Shown here piece by piece: positions 42,721 to 51,284 of a DNA stretch of 64,000 nucleotides. How positions within the stretch are numbered: position 1 is the first letter of the stretch; the number at the start of each line of letters is the position of its first letter. The DNA comes from Paraburkholderia fungorum (GTDB lineage Bacteria > Pseudomonadota > Gammaproteobacteria > Burkholderiales > Burkholderiaceae). The notes under the pieces are model-generated. The model searched no databases, had not been told where the DNA came from, and worked only from the letters and a program-made list of their open reading frames with translations. Where the stretch lies: the NCBI RefSeq assembly GCF_003610895.1, contig NZ_MCAS01000016.1:1-64000 (forward strand), read 5' to 3'. The position numbers and the translations under genes were made by a program.

Positions 42721-43705
42721 TCCTCTCCACGCCATCGAGGTCGTCAAGCCCGGACTGGCGACGTCGGTGCAGGATACCGGCCGGCAAGGGTACTACCATG
42801 TCGGTATTCCGCCGTCCGGCGCACTCGATCAATACGCATTGCGCGCGGCCAATCTGCTGGTGGGCAACCCCGAAAGCGCCGCCGTACTCGAATGCACGCT
42901 GCTCGGTCCGCAACTTCTGTTTCATGTGGACACGCTGATTGCGGTGACGGGCGCTGAAATGCAGCCCAAAATCGACGGTGTGTTGCAGGCATGCAATGTC
43001 GCCTTGCGAATCAAGGCAGGCAGCACGCTCACCTTCGACTACGTGAAAGGCGGTGCGCGAGCCTGCCTCGCGGTGGCAGGCGGCATTGACGTACCGATGG
43101 TGCTCGGAAGCCGTTCCACTTATACGCTTGGGGCTTTCGGCGGCCATGAGGGACGGCGTCTGCAAAAGGGCGACCGGCTCGGAATCGGCGCTGCCCGAGG
43201 ACCCGCTCGGGAGGGCACGCAATTGCCCGAACGCTTGCGTACACCGCTTGCTCGCGAAATCGAACTGCGTGTGCTGCCTGGGCTTTACCATCACCGCCTG
43301 ACAGACGAGTCAGCCATCACGTTCTTCGAAGATACGTGGACCGTCGCTCCTGAAGCAGACCGTATCGGCTATCGCTATAAGCAAGGCCGGCCACTCAAGT
43401 TTCGCGAGCGCGAGCAGCCGTTCGGCGCAGGCTCCGATCCCTCGAACATCGTCGACGCCTGCTATCCGATCGGCTCGATCCAGGTTCCGGCCGGGCTCGA
43501 ACCGATCATCCTGCATCGCGACGCAGTGTCCGGCGGCGGCTACGCCACGATTGGCACAGTCATTAGCGCCGACATGGATCTGATCGGACAAATGCAGCCC
43601 AACCATCAAGCACACTTCGTGGCCGTCACCATGACCCAGGCGCTAGCTGCCCGACGCGACGCCCAGCTTCGGCTCGCACGGCTGCGCGAGGTGTTGCTGC
43701 TCTAG
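42710..43705 (+). CDS. pxpC: PxpC/KipA-like subunit (allophanate hydrolase subunit 2 domain)
   Basis: 331 aa. Characteristic segments: VVKPGLATSVQDTGRQGYYHVGIPPSGALDQ, ANLLVGNPESAAVLECTLLGP, AGGIDVPMVLGSRSTYTLGAFGG and HRDAVSGGGYATIGTVISADMDLIGQ. It overlaps pxpB by 11 nt. Together with PxpB it forms the acceptor-binding unit expected to transfer carboxyl from biotin to, or otherwise activate, an amide or lactam. Confidence 0.94.
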   Translation: MPTSPLHAIEVVKPGLATSVQDTGRQGYYHVGIPPSGALDQYALRAANLLVGNPESAAVLECTLLGPQLLFHVDTLIAVTGAEMQPKIDGVLQACNVALRIKAGSTLTFDYVKGGARACLAVAGGIDVPMVLGSRSTYTLGAFGGHEGRRLQKGDRLGIGAARGPAREGTQLPERLRTPLAREIELRVLPGLYHHRLTDESAITFFEDTWTVAPEADRIGYRYKQGRPLKFREREQPFGAGSDPSNIVDACYPIGSIQVPAGLEPIILHRDAVSGGGYATIGTVISADMDLIGQMQPNHQAHFVAVTMTQALAARRDAQLRLARLREVLLL

Positions 43706-43929
43706 CAAACAGTCGACGTGTTCACGGGGCGGCCAAATCAGGCGCTGCTCGCGTGAGCTCCAATTGCATTTCGCGATTCCGTTCGTGCAGCGCCATGCGC
43801 CGCGCGCGGGTACGTGCATTCATTTTTCGCCGCACTGGTGGTCTTTCTTCTATACGTCGCCGTGGCGCCGAAGCCGGTTGCCATTACGGCGTCACTCTCA
43901 ACCCCGCAGATGTATTGAGGAGCACGATC

Positions 43930-45282
43930 ATGGCCAATCTGGCACAGGAATCAGCCGAGGGCGATCTCGATCTATCGACCGTTGCCATACCGGAAAAGGC
44001 CCGCATGCCGGCCTTCTCGCTCACGATGGCCTGGTGGGCGGTTTGCAGCGCCATGTTCTACATTGTGGTCGGCGCAACGCTCGCACTCAACTATGGTGCG
44101 CGCAACGCGTTGATCGGGATGGCGCTTTCGGTGGCGTCGTACGGTATCGTCAACTCCATCATCAGCCGCTACGCGGTTCGCACCGGTTTGTCCGTTGCGC
44201 TGTTTTCGCGGGTTTTGTTCGGCAGCGCGGGTGCCGCGCTCGCCACGCTGATTTTCTTCGCGACTGCGATCTATTACGCGGTATTTGAAGGATCGGTGAT
44301 CGCCGTTGCCGCGCACAGCCTCTTTCCAGCACTCGACTACCGATGGGCGGCGCTCATCGTCGTTTGCTACAGCGTGCCGCTCGTGTTCGGCAGTGTGCAG
44401 CACTGGCTCGACAAGTTCAACGGCGTGCTGCTGCCGTTCTATCTGCTCGGACTGGTCGCGGCCGTTGTGCTGGCTACCCATGAATATGGCTACAACGCGG
44501 CGTGGCTCGACTTCGGGCCGAAAGGCAACACGCCGGCCAACGGCTGGTGGAGTTGTTTTGTCTATTACATGGGCGTGTGGGTGCTGATGATGTTTACCTT
44601 CGACTACGCCCGCTTCGGCCGCAAGAAGGATGCCGGTTACCATGGCCGCTTCAACTTTGGCATCCCGTTTTATCTGGTCACATTCCTGCTGAATGGAGCC
44701 GTGGGCATCTATCTGGTCAGCACGATTTCCGACCTCGGTACGCTCTCGGAGGTGTCCGTCGTGCTTGCGCTGCTCAAGCTGATGGGGATCTGGGGTCTGC
44801 TGTTTGTGTGGGTAACGCAGTCGCGTATCAACACGGCGAACTACTATCTGGCGGCCATCAACATGCAGGCTTTTTTTCAGAAAGCGGTCGGTCTTCGCGC
44901 GCCGAAGTTCGCGTGGGCGCTGGTCGTTGGCGCGGTTGTCTACGCTTTGATGATGGCCGATGTATTTTCGAAGATCCTGCAGGCGTTGGCGTATCAAGGA
45001 ATCTTCGTGGTCGCGTGGGTCGGCGTGGCGCTCGCACACATCCTTTCAACACGCTATGACGAACTGATCGGCAGCGAAATCGAATGCCGCGATTCGCATG
45101 TGCCCGCTTTCAATCCGGGCGGACTGACTGCGTGGTTCGCAGGCACATTTGCCGGCCTTGTGTTGATGAATGTGCCGGAGCCGGTGCAGTCGTTCTCCGC
45201 ACCGGCGAGCTTTGTCGTTTCCTGGCTCGTGTATCGCGGCATGCTCAGTTCGGCTAAGCGGACGTGGTTTGTGCGGGGCTAG
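43930..45282 (+). CDS. NCS1-family permease (cytosine/allantoin/hydantoin type)
   Basis: 450 aa with about 12 helices. The N-terminal AFSLTMAWWAVCSAMFYIVVGATLAL and the helix 6-8 segments WWSCFVYYMGVWVLMMFTFDYARF and INTANYYLAAINMQAFF fit the NCS1 purine/pyrimidine/hydantoin family (CodB-like). GAGGAG lies about 7 nt before ATG 43930. A gap of 224 bp after pxpC holds no other gene, so it is probably in the same operon. It implies that the carboxylase/lactamase substrate is a cyclic amide, imide or ureide taken up from outside. Confidence 0.9.
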   Translation: MANLAQESAEGDLDLSTVAIPEKARMPAFSLTMAWWAVCSAMFYIVVGATLALNYGARNALIGMALSVASYGIVNSIISRYAVRTGLSVALFSRVLFGSAGAALATLIFFATAIYYAVFEGSVIAVAAHSLFPALDYRWAALIVVCYSVPLVFGSVQHWLDKFNGVLLPFYLLGLVAAVVLATHEYGYNAAWLDFGPKGNTPANGWWSCFVYYMGVWVLMMFTFDYARFGRKKDAGYHGRFNFGIPFYLVTFLLNGAVGIYLVSTISDLGTLSEVSVVLALLKLMGIWGLLFVWVTQSRINTANYYLAAINMQAFFQKAVGLRAPKFAWALVVGAVVYALMMADVFSKILQALAYQGIFVVAWVGVALAHILSTRYDELIGSEIECRDSHVPAFNPGGLTAWFAGTFAGLVLMNVPEPVQSFSAPASFVVSWLVYRGMLSSAKRTWFVRG

Positions 45283-45285
45283 CCG

Positions 45286-46470
45286 TCACTTCGCCGCGGT
45301 CAGCGAACTCAATCCCGCCGGCTTCAACTGTGCGCCCTGAACCACCGCGGCGAGCGGATTGCCGAGCACGAAACCGCCGTGGTCGTCGATACCGCTCACG
45401 CCGTTCGGATTGGCCTGCGGCGGCAGCGCTTTCACGGCCTTGTCGAATTGGTTGCGAATCGCGGTCGCGTCGCTGACGCTGCCGGCCAGTTTCATCGCGA
45501 GCGCCGTTGCGTAGACCGCGGTGTAGTTCAGCGATACCTCCTGGCTCGGATCGCGGCCGCCGTGACTCTTGCGAAAGCGCTCCACAAACGCTTTGGCGTT
45601 CGGCGTGTCGTCGCTGGCCAACGGCAATACGCCGATCGCGCCGTTCAGCGCGGCATAGCCGCCGGTGACCTTGGCCACTTCGTCGAGCTTGGCCTGGTCC
45701 ATCACGATAAAGCCGCCCTTGAAGCCCAACTCGCGCGCCTGTTGTGCAATCAGGCCGGTCGGTTCGGACGGTCCCCCGATAAACATCACGTCGGGTTTGG
45801 CTGCCAGCACGCGGCTCACGCCGCTGTAGAAATCGGTGGCGCGGTTATACGACATCGAATTGTCCGCGACGATCGTGCCGCCGGCCGCTTCCCACGCCGG
45901 TTTGAATGCGGCAACCCAGATCTTGCCGTAGTCGGTATCGGTGGCGGCGAGCGCCACTTTTTTGCCGTACGTCGCCATTTCGTACTTGATGAACGCGTTC
46001 AGATACGAGGTGAACGCGGGCGGAATACGCACCGTGAGCTTGTTGCCGCGCTCGCTGATCTGCGGCACGCTGGTGTACGAAAGCAGCAGCAATTTCTGCT
46101 GCTCGTTACTGGTCTGCACCGCGAAGCCGCCGCCCGAATGCGGGACGAGCACGACCGCGGCCTGTTGTTCCTGCGCGAGACGCCGTGCGTTGATTGCGGT
46201 TTCGGCGGGATTGTACTTGTCGTCGAGCGGCACGATCTCGAGCTTGATCTTTTTGCCCGCCACTTCGATACCGGCTTGATTGACGTCGGCGGCCGCCATC
46301 TGCATACCGTCGAGCACCTCCTGACCGTACTTCGCCGCGCCGCCGCTCAACGGACCCGAGTAGCCGATATGCACCACCTGTTGCGCCATTGCGGCGCCCG
46401 TGCCCAGCAGCGCGGTCGTGGCGACGGCCGCACACAGGCCCACTCGTGCATACAAGCGTTTGATCGTCAT
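45286..46470 (-). CDS. livK: branched-chain-type ABC transporter substrate-binding protein
   Basis: 394 aa. A signal peptide ends GAAMAQQ near residue 28. VVHIGYSGPLSGGAAKYGQEVLDGMQMAAADVN and IVPLDDKYNPAETAINARRL are typical of LivK/periplasmic-binding type 1 proteins. AAAGGAGA lies 6 nt before ATG 46470. The gene ends 3 bp from the convergent NCS1 permease. It is the last gene of the livHMGFK-like operon. In Burkholderiales such systems often carry aromatic or other carboxylic acids rather than amino acids, and the shared operators with the acyl-CoA cluster support that here. Confidence 0.93.
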   Translation of the reverse strand: MTIKRLYARVGLCAAVATTALLGTGAAMAQQVVHIGYSGPLSGGAAKYGQEVLDGMQMAAADVNQAGIEVAGKKIKLEIVPLDDKYNPAETAINARRLAQEQQAAVVLVPHSGGGFAVQTSNEQQKLLLLSYTSVPQISERGNKLTVRIPPAFTSYLNAFIKYEMATYGKKVALAATDTDYGKIWVAAFKPAWEAAGGTIVADNSMSYNRATDFYSGVSRVLAAKPDVMFIGGPSEPTGLIAQQARELGFKGGFIVMDQAKLDEVAKVTGGYAALNGAIGVLPLASDDTPNAKAFVERFRKSHGGRDPSQEVSLNYTAVYATALAMKLAGSVSDATAIRNQFDKAVKALPPQANPNGVSGIDDHGGFVLGNPLAAVVQGAQLKPAGLSSLTAAK

Positions 46471-46542
46471 ACGTGTCTCCTTTGGGATTGTTCGATTGCT
46501 TCGACGTCCAGATTCATGTGCCGGGCCGCGCGTCAAATTCGC

Positions 46543-47250
46543 TCAGCCGCCAACATAAGCGCGCCGGATTGCTTCGTTGTTCATCAGACTCGCGTGGTCG
46601 CCTTCAAGCACAATGCGGCCGTTTTCGATCACATAGGCACGGTGCGCGATTTTCAGCGCCGCAAACGCGTTCTGTTCGGCGAGCAGCACGGTCGTGCCCG
46701 CGCGATTGATCTGCTGGATCACCTCGAAAACCTGCTTGACCACGAGCGGCGCGAGACCGAGCGAGGGCTCGTCGAGCAGCAGCACCTTGGGCCGGGCCAT
46801 CATCGCGCGGCCGATCGCCACCATCTGCTGCTGGCCGCCGGACAGCGAGCCGGCCGGATGCTCTTTGCGTTCGGCGAGAAGTGGGAAGAGTGCGAACACC
46901 TGGTCCAGATTGCGCTGATTGCCGGCTTTGTCGCCGCGATGCACATAGGCGCCGAGCGTGAGGTTCTTCAGTACCGACATGCCCGGGAACAGCTTGCGTC
47001 CCTCGGGGCATTGAATCACGCCGTTCTTTACGATCTGCGCGGGCGTCATGCCGAGCAGCTCGCGTGTGCCCAGACGCAGGCTGCCGCTCGCGGTGCGCCG
47101 CAGGCCGCTCGTCGCGAGGAAGATCGAACTTTTGCCCGCGCCGTTCGCGCCGAGCAGCACCACCAGTTCGCCGTCTCTCGCGTGCAGATTGATGCCGTCC
47201 AGCGCGCGGAAGCTGCCGTAATCGAGTGAGACGTTGTCAAACTTCAGCAT
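46543..47250 (-). CDS. livF: branched-chain-type ABC transporter ATP-binding protein LivF
   Basis: 235 aa. Walker A GANGAGKSS, the LivF-specific IQCPEGRKLFPGMSVLKNLTLGA segment, signature LSGGQQQMVAIGRAMM, and Walker B VLLLDEPSLGLAP. GGGAG lies about 6 nt before ATG 47250, which is inside the end of livG (14-nt overlap). Confidence 0.94.
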   Translation of the reverse strand: MLKFDNVSLDYGSFRALDGINLHARDGELVVLLGANGAGKSSIFLATSGLRRTASGSLRLGTRELLGMTPAQIVKNGVIQCPEGRKLFPGMSVLKNLTLGAYVHRGDKAGNQRNLDQVFALFPLLAERKEHPAGSLSGGQQQMVAIGRAMMARPKVLLLDEPSLGLAPLVVKQVFEVIQQINRAGTTVLLAEQNAFAALKIAHRAYVIENGRIVLEGDHASLMNNEAIRRAYVGG

Positions 47251-48001
47251 GCTCGCTCCCAAGATAGGCGTCGATCACGGCCGGGGTCGCGCGGATTTCG
47301 GCGGGCGTGCCCTCGGCGATTTTCTTGCCATAGTTCAGCACCATGATGCGGTCGGCGAGCTTCATGATCATGTTCATCTTGTGCTCCACAAGGCAGACCG
47401 TCACGCCGTGTTTCACCAGCTTGCGGATCAGTTCGGCGAGGCCCTCGGTCTCTTCGGGATTCACGCCGCCAGCCGGTTCGTCGAGCAACATCAGGCTCGG
47501 AGCGGTAGCGAGCGCGAGTGCGATGGCGGCGCGTTTGCGCTCTTCCTGCGAGATGTCGCCGGCCATCCGTTCCGCGATCGCCGACAAGCCGACGAAGTCC
47601 AGCGCCTCGCGCGCCTTGTCGCGGCAGATGCGCTCTTCCTGCCTGAGCCGTGCCGAATGTGTCAGTACGTCCCATAGCCCCGAGCGCGTGCGCAGCCGGT
47701 GGCCGACGATCAGGTTGTCGAGCACGCTGGCCCGGTCGAACAGCGCAGTGGATTGAAAGGTCCGCGCGACACCGAGGCGTGCCATCTGATCCGCGCCCAG
47801 TCGGGTCACGTCCTGGCCTTTGAACAGAATGCGTCCGGCGCTCGGCAGATGAGTACCGCTAATCAGATTGAAGAAGGTGGTTTTGCCCGCGCCGTTTGGC
47901 CCGATGATCGCGTTGATCTTGCCCGCTTCGATATGCGTGCTGACGTCGTCTACCGCGACGAGGCCGCCAAAGTGTTTGCTGAGCGAGTCGATCTCAAGCA
48001 T
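47237..48001 (-). CDS. livG: branched-chain-type ABC transporter ATP-binding protein LivG
   Basis: 254 aa. Walker A GPNGAGKTT, VARTFQSTALFDRASVLDNLIVG, signature ISQEERKRAAIALALA (a variant of LSYGQQR in which the LSGGQ-like core is ISQEE), and Walker B LMLLDEPAGGVNPEE. The degenerate signature is notable but the rest is intact. It overlaps livM by 8 nt. Confidence 0.92.
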   Translation of the reverse strand: MLEIDSLSKHFGGLVAVDDVSTHIEAGKINAIIGPNGAGKTTFFNLISGTHLPSAGRILFKGQDVTRLGADQMARLGVARTFQSTALFDRASVLDNLIVGHRLRTRSGLWDVLTHSARLRQEERICRDKAREALDFVGLSAIAERMAGDISQEERKRAAIALALATAPSLMLLDEPAGGVNPEETEGLAELIRKLVKHGVTVCLVEHKMNMIMKLADRIMVLNYGKKIAEGTPAEIRATPAVIDAYLGSEHAEV

Positions 48002-49016
48002 GGCGGTCTCCACGCGTGGGTTGCGGTTGACGCGCGACCCTGCCGCCTTGCGGCGTGGCCAGTTTCGCGCGCCGGTTTTTTCTTGCCAGATACAAACCGA
48101 CAATACCGTTCGGCAAAAAGATCACGAGCAGAATCAGGATCGGACCGAACACGACGAAGCGGTACGCCTGCAGGAACTGCAGGTACTGTGTGAGCCATGG
48201 TATGGCGAGCGCGCCGAGCAACGGGCCGGCGAGGGTGCCGATGCCGCCCACCAGCATGTACATGGTCATGTCGAAGGTATGTTCGACGCCGGCCAGGTCC
48301 GGGCCGAGGAAGCGTACGGCGCCCGCATAGAGACCGCCCGCGAACCCCGCATAGACAACCGACAGCACGAAAGCCAGCACCTTGTTGCGCATCAGGTTGA
48401 TGCCGAGCGACTGCGCGAGGCCGTCGCTATTGCGGATCGCCATGAAAGTCCGGCCGAGCAGCGAGTTGACGATGCGATGCATCAGCCACACGCCGAGCAC
48501 CAGAAACGCGAACACGAGGTAATAGAGTGGCCGCGGATTTTCGAACGACACGATGCCGAAGCCCGAAGGCGCTGGAATGCCGACAATGTCCGAGACGCCG
48601 TGCGTGAGCCCGTCCCATTTCTCGATCACGAGAAACATGATGTAGCCGACGCATAAGGTGAAAATCGAAAAATAGTGACCACGCAGACGCAGCGACACGA
48701 GGCCCACCAGCGCGCCCAGTATCGCGACGACCACGCCCGAGGCGATGAACGCGAGCCAGAACGGCACCTGATGGTCGACAGTCAGAATCCCCACCGTATA
48801 CGCGCCCACCGCCATGAAGCTGCCGTGCGCGAGATTGAACTGGCCTGTATAGCCGGTGATCAGATTCAACCCGACCGTGGCCAGCGCAAATATGTACGCC
48901 GTGGACATCACGGTGAGCATGTAGTCGTTGGTGGCCAGAAACGGGAACACGAGACCGAGCACGAACAGCACCGTCCAGCCCAGCTTGCCCTCGAATAATT
49001 TCATGACTGGTTTCAC
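47994..49016 (-). CDS. livM: branched-chain-type ABC transporter permease LivM
   Basis: 340 aa with 8-9 helices. The family motif LNLITGYTGQFNLAHGSFMAVGAYT and the late GGIGTLAGPLLGALAIPWL segment are present. The C-terminal 30 residues are basic and Gln/Pro-rich. GTG 49016 overlaps the livH stop (GTGA); ATG 49004 is an alternative start. Confidence 0.93.
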   Translation of the reverse strand: MKPVMKLFEGKLGWTVLFVLGLVFPFLATNDYMLTVMSTAYIFALATVGLNLITGYTGQFNLAHGSFMAVGAYTVGILTVDHQVPFWLAFIASGVVVAILGALVGLVSLRLRGHYFSIFTLCVGYIMFLVIEKWDGLTHGVSDIVGIPAPSGFGIVSFENPRPLYYLVFAFLVLGVWLMHRIVNSLLGRTFMAIRNSDGLAQSLGINLMRNKVLAFVLSVVYAGFAGGLYAGAVRFLGPDLAGVEHTFDMTMYMLVGGIGTLAGPLLGALAIPWLTQYLQFLQAYRFVVFGPILILLVIFLPNGIVGLYLARKNRRAKLATPQGGRVARQPQPTRGDRHA

Positions 49017-49876
49017 GATGCGCGCAGTTCCCTGGTGAACAGTCCTTGAGGCCGAACCGACAGAATCACCACCAGCAGCACGAAGGCGATGATGTCCTTG
49101 TAGTCGGTCGAAATGTAGAAGGCACCGAAACTCTCGGCCATGCCGATGATCAGGCCGCCCACGATCGCGCCGGGCACACTGCCCATGCCGCCGAGAATGA
49201 TGATCACGAAGGCCTTCAGGATCACCAGTTGCCCCATCGCCGGATAGACGAGGTTGATCGGCGCATACAGCGTGGCCGCCACGGCAGCGAGAAGACCCGA
49301 GATGCCGAAGGTCAGCATGGTCACCTTGTTGGCGTCGATGCCCATCAGCGAGGCGCCTTCGCGGTCCTGCGCCATCGCGATGATGCTCGAGCCGATCACC
49401 GTGTATCGGAGGAAGAGTTGCAGCAGCACCACCAGCGCGAACGCGGCGCCGATGATCAGCAGGCGCTGCAACGGTGCGGTTACGCCGCCCAGGTCGATGA
49501 TTCCGGCGTAGGGCGTGGCCATGCGATGAAAGTCCGCGCCCCAGATCGCCTGCGCGCCGGCTTCGAGAAATAGCAGAAGACCGATTGCGGCGATCATCGG
49601 ATGCAATTCGGAAGATTTGCGTAGCGGATGAAACACCAGCCGCTCGGCAAGAATCGCGAGCACCGCGACCGCGAGGCCCGAGCCGATCATGGCGAGCCAG
49701 TAGTTCAAGCCGAGCCGGCTCATCAGGTAGAAAGAGACGAACGCGCCGACCATGTAGAACGCGCCGTGAGCGAAGTTCGGCACCGCGAGAATGCCGTAGA
49801 CCAGCGTGAGTCCGAGCGCGACGAGGCTGTAGATGCCACCCAGCGTCAACCCGTTGAGAACCTGCTGCAAAAACAT
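49013..49876 (-). CDS. livH: branched-chain-type ABC transporter permease LivH
   Basis: 287 aa with about 8 helices. GLTLVYGILAVPNFAHGAFYMVGAFVSF and VIILGGMGSVPGAIVGGLIIG are LivH signatures. ATG 49876 starts MFLQQVLNGLTLGGIYSLVALG, the usual N-terminus; the longer frame from 49918 is rejected. It is the first gene of the operon, about 190 nt downstream of the promoter/operator described at 50071-50133. Confidence 0.93.
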   Translation of the reverse strand: MFLQQVLNGLTLGGIYSLVALGLTLVYGILAVPNFAHGAFYMVGAFVSFYLMSRLGLNYWLAMIGSGLAVAVLAILAERLVFHPLRKSSELHPMIAAIGLLLFLEAGAQAIWGADFHRMATPYAGIIDLGGVTAPLQRLLIIGAAFALVVLLQLFLRYTVIGSSIIAMAQDREGASLMGIDANKVTMLTFGISGLLAAVAATLYAPINLVYPAMGQLVILKAFVIIILGGMGSVPGAIVGGLIIGMAESFGAFYISTDYKDIIAFVLLVVILSVRPQGLFTRELRAS

Positions 49877-50070
49877 ATCCACGCTTTTACACCCCCCAAT
49901 GGAAGGCGTGCCGTGCAATGGTCACCCTGGCTTCCGGGGACGCATCGCCACACGCCAGGCTACGGACGGGACAACGGCTGCTTTCCTGAATCCGGCCACC
50001 GTTGTCGGCGGTTGTCGACGGTTTGAAACACGCTCACATCGGCGCACATCGAAAAGATGGCGCGAGAGAA

Positions 50071-50133
50071 ATTTGGCACGGGCGTTCGCTTTCCGTCAAC
50101 ACGTTTTTCCATTTAATTGTTCTGCAATGCAGA
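50071..50133 (-). promoter_or_regulatory. liv operon promoter with upstream palindrome
   Basis: On the minus strand: palindrome TCTGCA-T-TGCAGA (50133-50121), then TTGACG (50099-50094), 17 nt, CCAAAT (50076-50071). The palindrome centre is 28 bp upstream of the -35 edge, roughly -63 from the expected start, a usual activator position. The spacer contains GAACG-N3-GTG, repeated in the porin promoter. Confidence 0.65.
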
Positions 50134-50291
50134 TTATTAGGGAAGTCACTTAGATGATGCGTACGCTGGAGCCGCGTGTTCGAGGTAACCGGAGATATTG
50201 CATAAGAGCCGCGCCGTTACTTGCATCCGGCATAGATCGGCAGCTTGTGGATCGAGCTCGAAAACGGCTTTGGTGAAATGGGAAAGTCGGC

Positions 50292-50332
50292 TTGACTTCG
50301 CTTTGTGCGCCCCAGTATTCTGCAATGCAGAA
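50292..50332 (+). promoter_or_regulatory. aldolase gene promoter overlapped by palindrome
   Basis: TTGACT (50292-50297), 18 nt, TATTCT (50316-50321). The 15-bp perfect palindrome TTCTGCA-A-TGCAGAA (50318-50332) overlaps the -10 element, a position expected to block RNA polymerase. The aldolase ATG is about 100 nt further on. Confidence 0.65.
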
Positions 50333-50430
50333 ATCAATCCACCGCCAACGCGCTCCCCACATCCCGGCGCGAATGCTTCGCAAGGCGGCCGTCCACGTGA
50401 TGTTCATTGCTTTCTCAAGGTGCCTCACCC

Positions 50431-51198
50431 ATGAACTCCGCACTCGATATCCCCAGTGTTCGTCAGATGGTGTCGCCAGAGGAGTGGCAGGTCCGCGTTG
50501 ACCTCGCTGCTGCATACCGGCTGGTGGCTTTGTTCGGTTGGGACGATCTGGTGTTCACGCATATTTCGGCGCGCGTGCCGGGCCGCGAGCATGAGTTTCT
50601 GATCAACCCGTATGGCCTCTTTTTCGAGGAAATCACCGCGTCGAGTCTGGTCAAGGTGGACCATGAAGGGCAGCCCGTCATGCCGACCCCGTTCGACGTG
50701 AATCCAGCCGGCTTCGTGATTCATAGCGCCGTGCACGAAGCGCGGCCCAATGTGAACTGCGTGCTGCACACGCATACGGCACATGGCATCGCGGTCGCGG
50801 CGCAGGAAAACGGCTTGTTGCCCTTGTCGCAGCAATCCGGTTTCGTGTTGACGAATCTCGCCTACCACGACTACGAAGGCGTCGCGCTGCGCGATGCGGA
50901 AAAGGCGACGCTGGTCGCCGATCTCGGCGACGCCAATTACATGATGCTGCGCAATCACGGACTGCTGACCTGCGGACGCACCGTCGCCGAAGCATTCCAG
51001 GCAATGTACCTGTTCGAAACCTCATGCCGGATCCAGATCCTCGCGCAAGCGGGGGGCAAGTTGATCGAAGTGCCGCAGTCGATCATCGAAACGATGGGTG
51101 AGCAGGCGCGCCAGGTCAGCAAAGGCAAGGGCGCCGATCTGGTGTGGCCCGGCCTGCTGCGGCGTTTGACGCGGCGCAATCCCGGCTACGATCTGTAG
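50431..51198 (+). CDS. class II aldolase/adducin-family protein
   Basis: 255 aa. The zinc-site His pair is in LHTHTAHGIAVAA and a third His in MLRNHGLLTCG; FTHISARVPGREHEFLINPYGLFFEEITASSL is the substrate-loop region. The family includes L-fuculose-phosphate aldolase, ribulose-phosphate epimerase and many uncharacterised members in catabolic clusters. AAGG lies about 9 nt before ATG 50431. It is divergent from liv and convergent with the porin gene, and shares the palindromic operator with both. Confidence 0.9.
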   Translation: MNSALDIPSVRQMVSPEEWQVRVDLAAAYRLVALFGWDDLVFTHISARVPGREHEFLINPYGLFFEEITASSLVKVDHEGQPVMPTPFDVNPAGFVIHSAVHEARPNVNCVLHTHTAHGIAVAAQENGLLPLSQQSGFVLTNLAYHDYEGVALRDAEKATLVADLGDANYMMLRNHGLLTCGRTVAEAFQAMYLFETSCRIQILAQAGGKLIEVPQSIIETMGEQARQVSKGKGADLVWPGLLRRLTRRNPGYDL

Positions 51199-51284
51199 CG
51201 CGCAACTCGTGCGCAATCCATGCGTGATCTGTCCGGCGCTCCGCTCGCGCGGTGCGCCGGTATTTCGCATGCGTGGCGCACTGG

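Noticed and set aside
45379..47229. A 616-codon plus-strand frame across livK and livF
   Set aside because: It spans two minus-strand genes and their intergenic gap, with a His/Arg-rich translation and no recognisable domain.
50071..50090. TTGGCACG-N3-GTTCG (also at 52632) as a sigma-54 promoter on the plus strand
   Set aside because: The GG is right but GC is not at the required -12 spacing (CG stands there), and at 52632 no plus-strand gene follows. The minus-strand sigma-70 reading fits both genes better.
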